Positions 29,729 through 35,002 of a DNA stretch of 35,002 nucleotides are shown piece after piece. A program made the translations under genes and the position numbers. Positions within the stretch are counted from its first letter, which is position 1. Each line of letters opens with the position of its first letter. Below the pieces are notes generated by a model, which was not told the origin of the DNA, searched no databases, and saw only the letters and a list, made by a program, of their open reading frames with translations. The DNA comes from a virus, in the IMG/VR virus record IMGVR_UViG_3300048778_000058, positions 1-35,002 of that record, one strand, 5' to 3'.

Positions 29729-30727
29729 ATGATACTACATCCAGGAACAATACAAAGTATCAATACAAATTTAATTTCGGTTGATAATGGATGGTTATAT
29801 TCCTCTTTAGATGTTTGGGATCCTACATATACAGCTATTTTAACTCAACCAATTTCTTTAGAAGCTATTGGTTTAGAAGAATTAAGATTTCTTTCTAATC
29901 CAACAACTTTAACAATTCGGCAAAATCCTCTACCACTTTCTTTAGTTCTTTGGTCAGGTATTTCCGAAACTATTGCAGATCCTATTTCGAATGGTTCTAC
30001 AAGTGCTTCTGGAGTATCTGCCGGAACTTATGGAGATTCTACGGATATACCTGTTATTACTGTAAATTCTTCTGGAAATATTACGAATGTTACTTTGGTT
30101 CCTATTTCGGCAAATTCTTCTCAAATAGCTAATTCATACTATTTTCAAAATATTGGTTGGAATATTTCAGGAACATCTTCTTTAACAAATATAGTTCCTG
30201 GGATAATACCTTTCGGAATACCAGATCAAGCTCCTGGCAGCATTATTAAAATAGAAGGTTCTGGACAAATTTCCTGGAATTCTTTAACAGATTTTATAAC
30301 ATTTAATTTAACAGATGGAAGTTCTTTATTAACAAACTTTTCAATAGCTGGAACTAATCTTTTTGCAAGTAAAATAAATACTCTTTATACTTGGAAATTA
30401 AATTTAGAAATAGTTCCTCAAACTTCTGCCGGAACTTCTGCAAATGTTATATTAAATGGTTTGCTTAAAATTTGGGATGATACAACTGCTTCAGAATTTT
30501 CTTTCAATGAATTAGCAACTGTTAATACAACTATTGCAAACACTTTCGGAAATACTGTTCAATGGAATAATGCGTCTTTTAACAATTTATTAAATATAGA
30601 AGAATATAGAGTTTATCAAATATTAGTAAATGGAGAAACTGTGACATCAATAACTTATCAAATCGACGGTGGAGTTCCTAATAGCATTTATGGCGGCACT
30701 TCAATTATAGATGGTGGTTCAGTCTAA
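29729..30727 (+). CDS. Virion/fibre-associated protein, 332 aa
   Basis: ATG 29729 is preferred to GTG 29717, which lies against the AGGAG site; the spacing to ATG is rather long (13 bases). The product MILHPGTIQSINTNLISVDN is Ser/Thr/Asn/Ile-rich, with strand repeats such as NSSGNITNVTLVPISANSSQ and a compact C-terminal domain ending TYQIDGGVPNSIYGGTSIID. It is a likely jelly-roll or fibre-like structural protein by context. It overlaps the end of neither neighbour except by TAATG at 30727. The precise role is unknown. Confidence 0.65.
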   Translation: MILHPGTIQSINTNLISVDNGWLYSSLDVWDPTYTAILTQPISLEAIGLEELRFLSNPTTLTIRQNPLPLSLVLWSGISETIADPISNGSTSASGVSAGTYGDSTDIPVITVNSSGNITNVTLVPISANSSQIANSYYFQNIGWNISGTSSLTNIVPGIIPFGIPDQAPGSIIKIEGSGQISWNSLTDFITFNLTDGSSLLTNFSIAGTNLFASKINTLYTWKLNLEIVPQTSAGTSANVILNGLLKIWDDTTASEFSFNELATVNTTIANTFGNTVQWNNASFNNLLNIEEYRVYQILVNGETVTSITYQIDGGVPNSIYGGTSIIDGGSV

Positions 30728-32676
30728 TGGCATTACAAATACAGCTTAGAAGAGGTAATAAGGCGACCTGGGCATCCGTAAACCCTATTCCATCACAGGG
30801 AGAACCTTGTATTGAATTAGATACCGGAAATATCAAAATAGGTAATGGAAGTAATAATTACAATACTCTTCCTTATGCTTGGACTAATTCAGGAATATCT
30901 GCAATAAACATTACGTCAACTACTCTAAATGTTTCTGGAAGTCCTTTAACTAGTGCTGGAACAATAGATTTGGAATTGATTACTATAGGAACTTCAGGAA
31001 CATTTACTAAATTTGTTTCAGATAATTATGGTAGACTAACTTCAGGAGGATTTTTAACAAGCGCTGATATTCCTTTACTTCCATATGATGCTACAAGTGC
31101 TTCAATACTTTGGAGTAGAATTTCCGGAACACCTACAACACTTTCCGGATATGGTATTACTAGTTCTGATACTATGTTTGATAAGAAATACCTTTCGGCA
31201 GTTTCTACAAACTACGGTTCGGTTTCTTCAGTTGGAATAAGTTCAACCACACTAAGCATTGGATTAAGTCCTGTTACAACTTCTGGAACTATTTCCGTAA
31301 ATCTTTCTTTATTTGGAACATCTGGAACATATACAAAGATTTCTTCTGATCCTTATGGAAGAGTTATTTCAGGAACTACTTTAACTTCTGGAGATATTCC
31401 GGTTCTCCCATATGATGCTACAAGTGCTTCAATACTTTGGAGTAGAATTTCCGGAACACCTACAACACTTTCTGGATATGGGATAGTTTCCGCCGACGCT
31501 TTATTTAATAACAAATATGCTCAGATTTCGGCCCTTCCCAACATTTCTTTGTATCTTCCTTTAAGCGGTGGAACATTAACTGGTGCAGTGTCAGGAGTTT
31601 CTGCCAATTTCAGTACTGTAGTAACGCAAGATATCAACGTAATTGCTTCTAGTGCATCATTTAAGAATTTCCCGACCAGTCCAATTGAAATGGACGGGTA
31701 TATTAATTCATATTTTCAAATAATTTCTCAAAATCAATCATCTGGTATTTCTAATTCTACAGATTTTATTGCTACATCTGATATTGGAAATAATACTAAT
31801 TTTTATATAGATTTTGGAATAAATGGTTCAAACTATTCTCAATCTGCTAATAATTGGTATGTAAATGGTCCGAATGATGGATATATTTATACACAAGGAA
31901 GCAATTTATCTATTGGATCTATAGGAAACTCCGCAACATCTGGAAACTCGATAAACTTTTTCGTAAACTCTACGTCTGCCCAAAATATAATAGTGAATAT
32001 AACATCTTCTGGTATTTCTGCTACAAATATTTCGGCGAATTCTCAAACATTAACATCTACAGTAGATTCTCCATTAACAATAAACATGTCTGCTACTGGT
32101 GGGTTTATACATCCTATTATTGCTTTGAATACTGGAATGTCCGCCACTGTTGGTAATCGACTTAATTTCGATTTTGGTTTACAGGAAGCTACAAATAATG
32201 CTGCGAACTTTGGTTTTTGTTATCAAGGAAATGGTTCTGCAAATAATTTTATAACATTTGGAGTTTATGGAACAAATGATTTATTAACAATTTCTGCGAA
32301 CAAAACCGCGACATTTTTAGGTCCTGTGTATGGTTCCTCTGGAATAGGTTATAATATTGGTTCTGGTGGTCAAATTGTTCAAGCAACTAATAAGGCGACC
32401 GGCGTTACTTTGAATAAACTTACCGGAAATATTATTATGAGTAGTGCCGCATTAGCTTCTGCAACTACAGTAAACTTTGTTCTTACAAATTCGTTTATAG
32501 GTGCAAATGACTTTGTAGATATAAATCACACATCTGCCGGAACTTTAGGTGCATATGGATTCGCTGTGACTCCTGCAAATGGTTCAGCAACAATATTCAT
32601 TAGAAATAATACGAATGCGTCATTATCAGAAGCTATAGCAATAAAATTTATGGTTTTCAAGGCGGCAATTTCCTAA
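30727..32676 (+). CDS. Tail fibre protein with Mtd-type N-terminus, 649 aa
   Basis: Residues 1-55 (MALQIQLRRGNKATWASVNP...QGEPCIELDTGNIKIGNGSN...LPYAW) match the RRG-xxW...GE...DT...KIGDG...LPYA pattern of the Mtd N-terminal domain found at the base of many phage fibres. Two shaft units 109 codons apart follow, each containing LPYDATSASILWSRISGTPT then TLSGYGI; 65 bases of these are identical at 31081-31145 and 31408-31472. A YLPLSGGTLTG module and a distinct C-terminal head complete it. It is coupled to its neighbours through TAATG overlaps. Confidence 0.85.
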   Translation: MALQIQLRRGNKATWASVNPIPSQGEPCIELDTGNIKIGNGSNNYNTLPYAWTNSGISAINITSTTLNVSGSPLTSAGTIDLELITIGTSGTFTKFVSDNYGRLTSGGFLTSADIPLLPYDATSASILWSRISGTPTTLSGYGITSSDTMFDKKYLSAVSTNYGSVSSVGISSTTLSIGLSPVTTSGTISVNLSLFGTSGTYTKISSDPYGRVISGTTLTSGDIPVLPYDATSASILWSRISGTPTTLSGYGIVSADALFNNKYAQISALPNISLYLPLSGGTLTGAVSGVSANFSTVVTQDINVIASSASFKNFPTSPIEMDGYINSYFQIISQNQSSGISNSTDFIATSDIGNNTNFYIDFGINGSNYSQSANNWYVNGPNDGYIYTQGSNLSIGSIGNSATSGNSINFFVNSTSAQNIIVNITSSGISATNISANSQTLTSTVDSPLTINMSATGGFIHPIIALNTGMSATVGNRLNFDFGLQEATNNAANFGFCYQGNGSANNFITFGVYGTNDLLTISANKTATFLGPVYGSSGIGYNIGSGGQIVQATNKATGVTLNKLTGNIIMSSAALASATTVNFVLTNSFIGANDFVDINHTSAGTLGAYGFAVTPANGSATIFIRNNTNASLSEAIAIKFMVFKAAIS

Positions 32677-35002
32677 TGAAAATAATCCAAAATGTTTCTA
32701 CAATATCTATTCAAACTTCTGGAGATGTTAATTACAATGCTCTTTATAGTTCCGGAACTTGGTATGGCCCAGCTACACTTTCTTTAATTGGAACTTCCGG
32801 AATTTATTCTAAAGTTCAAACAGATTCGAAAGGGCGTGTTGTTTCCGGGACTACTTTAACTTCTGGAGATATTCCGGTTCTTCCTTATATTTCCGCAATC
32901 GGGACTTTACCATGGTCTCAAATTTCCGGAACTCCTACAACTCTTTCTGGGTATGGAATAACTTCTGCCGATACTTTATTCGACAAAAAATATGCACAAC
33001 TTTCTGCAATACCATCTCTAAGTATTTTATCCGCATATTTACCACTTTCTGGCGGAATATTAACAGGAGATCTTTCCGGAACTAACATATATGCTAATAA
33101 TATTTCTGGAACAAATTTAACTTCAGATCATCTAAAAACTAATATAGATTTTAATTGGGCTTTCGGATCCCTTACTAATAATGTTGTTACAAATACTACT
33201 GTATTAAATGAGAATTTGGCATATTGGGGATTTGACTTACAAGCAAACAACTCTTCAATAATTAAAATTATGTCTAGTGCATATGGTGGTATTGTTGCAA
33301 ATGCTAATATACAAGCAAACTCTTTTATAAAAACTGGTGGGACTTCCGCTCAAATATTATTAGCAAATGGTTCTGTATTACCAATTAGTGCGATAACTTC
33401 CGGTATTAGTTCATCCGGAACAAGTGGAACCGTTACATCTATTGGAGTATCTTCTACCACATTAACAATTTCCAATACTCCTATAACGACTTCCGGAAAC
33501 ATTTTAGTAAATCTTTCTGCAATAGGAATTTCAGGAATATATACAAAAGTTCAAACTGATACTTTTGGTAGAGTTGTTTCAGGATCTACTTTAACTTCTG
33601 GAGATATTCCGGCTCTACCTTACTATCCGTCAAGTGCTTCATTAAATTATCTTCCTTTATCTGGAGGAAATTTATCTGGTCCTGGAAATCTAAACGTTTC
33701 CGGAACTTTAAGAGTCAGTAATTTTATAAATTCCGTTGGAGGTTCCGAATTATTTCTTGGCGAAAATGCTGGACGAAACAATAGCACATTAGGACTTAAT
33801 ACTTTTGTTGGGAATGGTGCCGGACAAAATAATACAATTGGTAGTAATAATACCTTTTTGGGGTATTCTGCTGGTTTCGAAAATGCTGTTGGTAATGTTA
33901 ATACTTTTATTGGCGAAAATGCTGGAGTTGTAAACGTCTCCGGTAGTTTTAACACCTATGTTGGAGCTGGCGCTGGTGTAGGTCAAAGCACAATGATAAA
34001 CGGTTACGGTAATACTATGATAGGGGCGCGAATCGGTAATTGGCAACCAGAGTCTATTAATACGTTAATGATAGACGCATATGCTTTTCATAATTTCGGA
34101 ACCGTTTATAGTGATCGCGGGTCAAGTGCGGCGGAAAATGCCGGAGTATTGATTATTGGTAAGGGAAATACTACACCATCCTTACAAACACTTTCCTTAA
34201 ATGCTAATACTACGGTTTCTCAAAATTTAACTGTTTCGGGAACAACTACTCTAAACATTTTAACGACATCTGCCGGAGGAGATTTAACAGGGAACTTACA
34301 AACTCCGACTGTTTTAGGTTTAGTCGGGCATCCAGTATTTTTAGGATTTAATGGATATCTTTTTAATAATGGTTCTACAGTAGTTTCTAGAAGTATTTCC
34401 GCAAGTGATGTAGGAAATCTTTCGAATCTTTATCTTCCATTATCTGGAGGAAATTTATCTGGTCCTGGAAATCTAAACGTTTCCGGAACTTTAAGAGTCA
34501 GTAATTTTATAAATTCCGTTGGAGGTTCCGAGCTATTTCTGGGTGAAAATGCTGGACAAAACAATAGCACATTAGGACTTAATACTTTTATTGGAAATGG
34601 TGCTGGTCAAGGTAATACAGTTGGTGGTAATAATACATTTATCGGTTATGCCGCTGGGGGAAGTAATACTTTTGGTAACGTCAATACTTTTGTTGGAGAG
34701 TTAGCGGGCAATCAAAATATATCCGGATGTTTTAACACATATATCGGAGCAGGCGCTGGTGTAGGTCCTGGCACAATGGTAAACGGTTACGGTAATACTA
34801 TGATAGGGGCACGGATTGGGTACTGGCAACCAGAGTCTATTAATACGTTAATGATAGACGCATATGCTTTTCATAATTTCGGAAACGTTTATAGTGATCG
34901 CGGGTCAAGTGCGGCGGAAAATGCCGGAGTTTTGATTATTGGTAAGGGAAATACTACACCATCCTTACAGACATTAAAATTAAATGCTAATACTACGGTT
35001 TC
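32676..35002 (+). CDS. Giant tail fibre, N-terminal part (runs off the window end)
   Basis: It starts at ATG 32676, overlapping the previous stop (TAATG), and stays open to the last base. Its shaft unit (GIYSKVQTDSKGRVVSGTTL then TSGDIPVLPY...PWSQISGTPTTLSGYGITSA) is shared with the preceding gene. From about 33640 it has a 783-base (261-codon) unit repeated in tandem: YLPLSGGNLSGPGNLNVSGT, then repeats of the NTFIGxxAG type (LGLNTFVGNGAGQNN, SNNTFLGYSAG, VNTFIGENAG) that recall trimeric beta-roll adhesin repeats, then MIDAYAFHNFG. The second copy is cut by the window end. The gene most likely continues at base 1 after about 143 missing bases, for roughly 1430 residues in all. Confidence 0.85.
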   Translation, partial: MKIIQNVSTISIQTSGDVNYNALYSSGTWYGPATLSLIGTSGIYSKVQTDSKGRVVSGTTLTSGDIPVLPYISAIGTLPWSQISGTPTTLSGYGITSADTLFDKKYAQLSAIPSLSILSAYLPLSGGILTGDLSGTNIYANNISGTNLTSDHLKTNIDFNWAFGSLTNNVVTNTTVLNENLAYWGFDLQANNSSIIKIMSSAYGGIVANANIQANSFIKTGGTSAQILLANGSVLPISAITSGISSSGTSGTVTSIGVSSTTLTISNTPITTSGNILVNLSAIGISGIYTKVQTDTFGRVVSGSTLTSGDIPALPYYPSSASLNYLPLSGGNLSGPGNLNVSGTLRVSNFINSVGGSELFLGENAGRNNSTLGLNTFVGNGAGQNNTIGSNNTFLGYSAGFENAVGNVNTFIGENAGVVNVSGSFNTYVGAGAGVGQSTMINGYGNTMIGARIGNWQPESINTLMIDAYAFHNFGTVYSDRGSSAAENAGVLIIGKGNTTPSLQTLSLNANTTVSQNLTVSGTTTLNILTTSAGGDLTGNLQTPTVLGLVGHPVFLGFNGYLFNNGSTVVSRSISASDVGNLSNLYLPLSGGNLSGPGNLNVSGTLRVSNFINSVGGSELFLGENAGQNNSTLGLNTFIGNGAGQGNTVGGNNTFIGYAAGGSNTFGNVNTFVGELAGNQNISGCFNTYIGAGAGVGPGTMVNGYGNTMIGARIGYWQPESINTLMIDAYAFHNFGNVYSDRGSSAAENAGVLIIGKGNTTPSLQTLKLNANTTV
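33648..35002 (+). repeat. 783-bp tandem repeat in the giant fibre gene
   Basis: Copy 1 runs from about 33648 to 34430, and copy 2 from 34431 to beyond the end. The offset of 783 bases is constant at both 33661/34444 and 34068/34851. A third partial copy is implied by bases 82-127 of the window. Differences cluster in the NTFIG part (about 33830-33960); flanks are nearly identical. Confidence 0.85.

Noticed and set aside
30727-35002. Diversity-generating retroelement, suggested by the Mtd-type N-terminus and repeated fibre segments
   Set aside because: No reverse transcriptase is present, and differences between repeat copies involve all bases rather than adenines only.
33648-35002. CRISPR array or direct terminal repeat of the phage DNA
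   Set aside because: Repeats are long, in frame and protein-coding, with no spacer pattern. The second copy of the first 127 bases is 513 bases from the window end, so it is not a simple terminal redundancy.
1-35002. tRNA and rRNA genes
   Set aside because: No cloverleaf-like segment with GTTCNA-type T arm or conserved rRNA block was seen by eye on either strand; a covariance-model scan was not possible.

Overview
The window looks like almost all of the genome of one AT-rich, short-tailed (podovirus-type) phage whose head and tail module follows the P22 plan. The signs are a P22-like order of portal, scaffold and coat, then a gp4-like head-completion factor, a gp10-like tail stabilisation factor and three likely injection proteins. 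The host cannot be named. Textbook sigma70 promoters (TTGAC followed 17 bases later by TATAAT) and AAGGAG ribosome sites mean a bacterium with a standard sigma70 and anti-Shine-Dalgarno; the P22-like module suggests a Gram-negative host, but this is inference.

Layout. 1-1829 is the 3' part of a giant tail fibre gene whose 5' part lies at 32676-35002. The first 127 bases are identical to 34363-34489 in the same reading frame, so the window is probably a circular map opened inside a repeat of this gene, with about 143 bases missing. 1880-3944 (+) holds small genes: a short tail-associated protein, a coiled-coil membrane protein and a chain of overlapping small ORFs. 3941-8356 (-) is the early/replication region, with a family A polymerase-like protein, two HNH-AP2 endonucleases and five unknown small proteins behind sigma70 promoters. 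8550-10998 (+) holds two HNH-like proteins, a third HNH-AP2 gene and unknown proteins. 11103-24473 (+) is the packaging, head, neck and injection module. 24497-24661 (-) is a lone small gene with its own sigma70 promoter. 24811-35002 (+) is a run of tailspike and fibre genes, about a third of the window.

Transcription reads clearly from the sequence. The three convincing sigma70 promoters all fire leftward. Nearly every transcription unit, mainly rightward, also carries a (T)ATAAATA element 20-50 bases before the start codon, often just behind a hairpin terminator. This resembles a T4-type late promoter, although no phage sigma factor is recognisable. Two leaders (before 10603 and the scaffold gene) are identical for about 40 bases and carry a CGTC/GACG hairpin; a third copy precedes the terminase operon.

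No tRNA, rRNA, CRISPR, integrase, repressor or clear endolysin was found. Repetition is concentrated in the fibre genes, in the polymerase gene (a 17-bp inverted repeat with related iterons) and in a GC-rich 25-bp inverted repeat.
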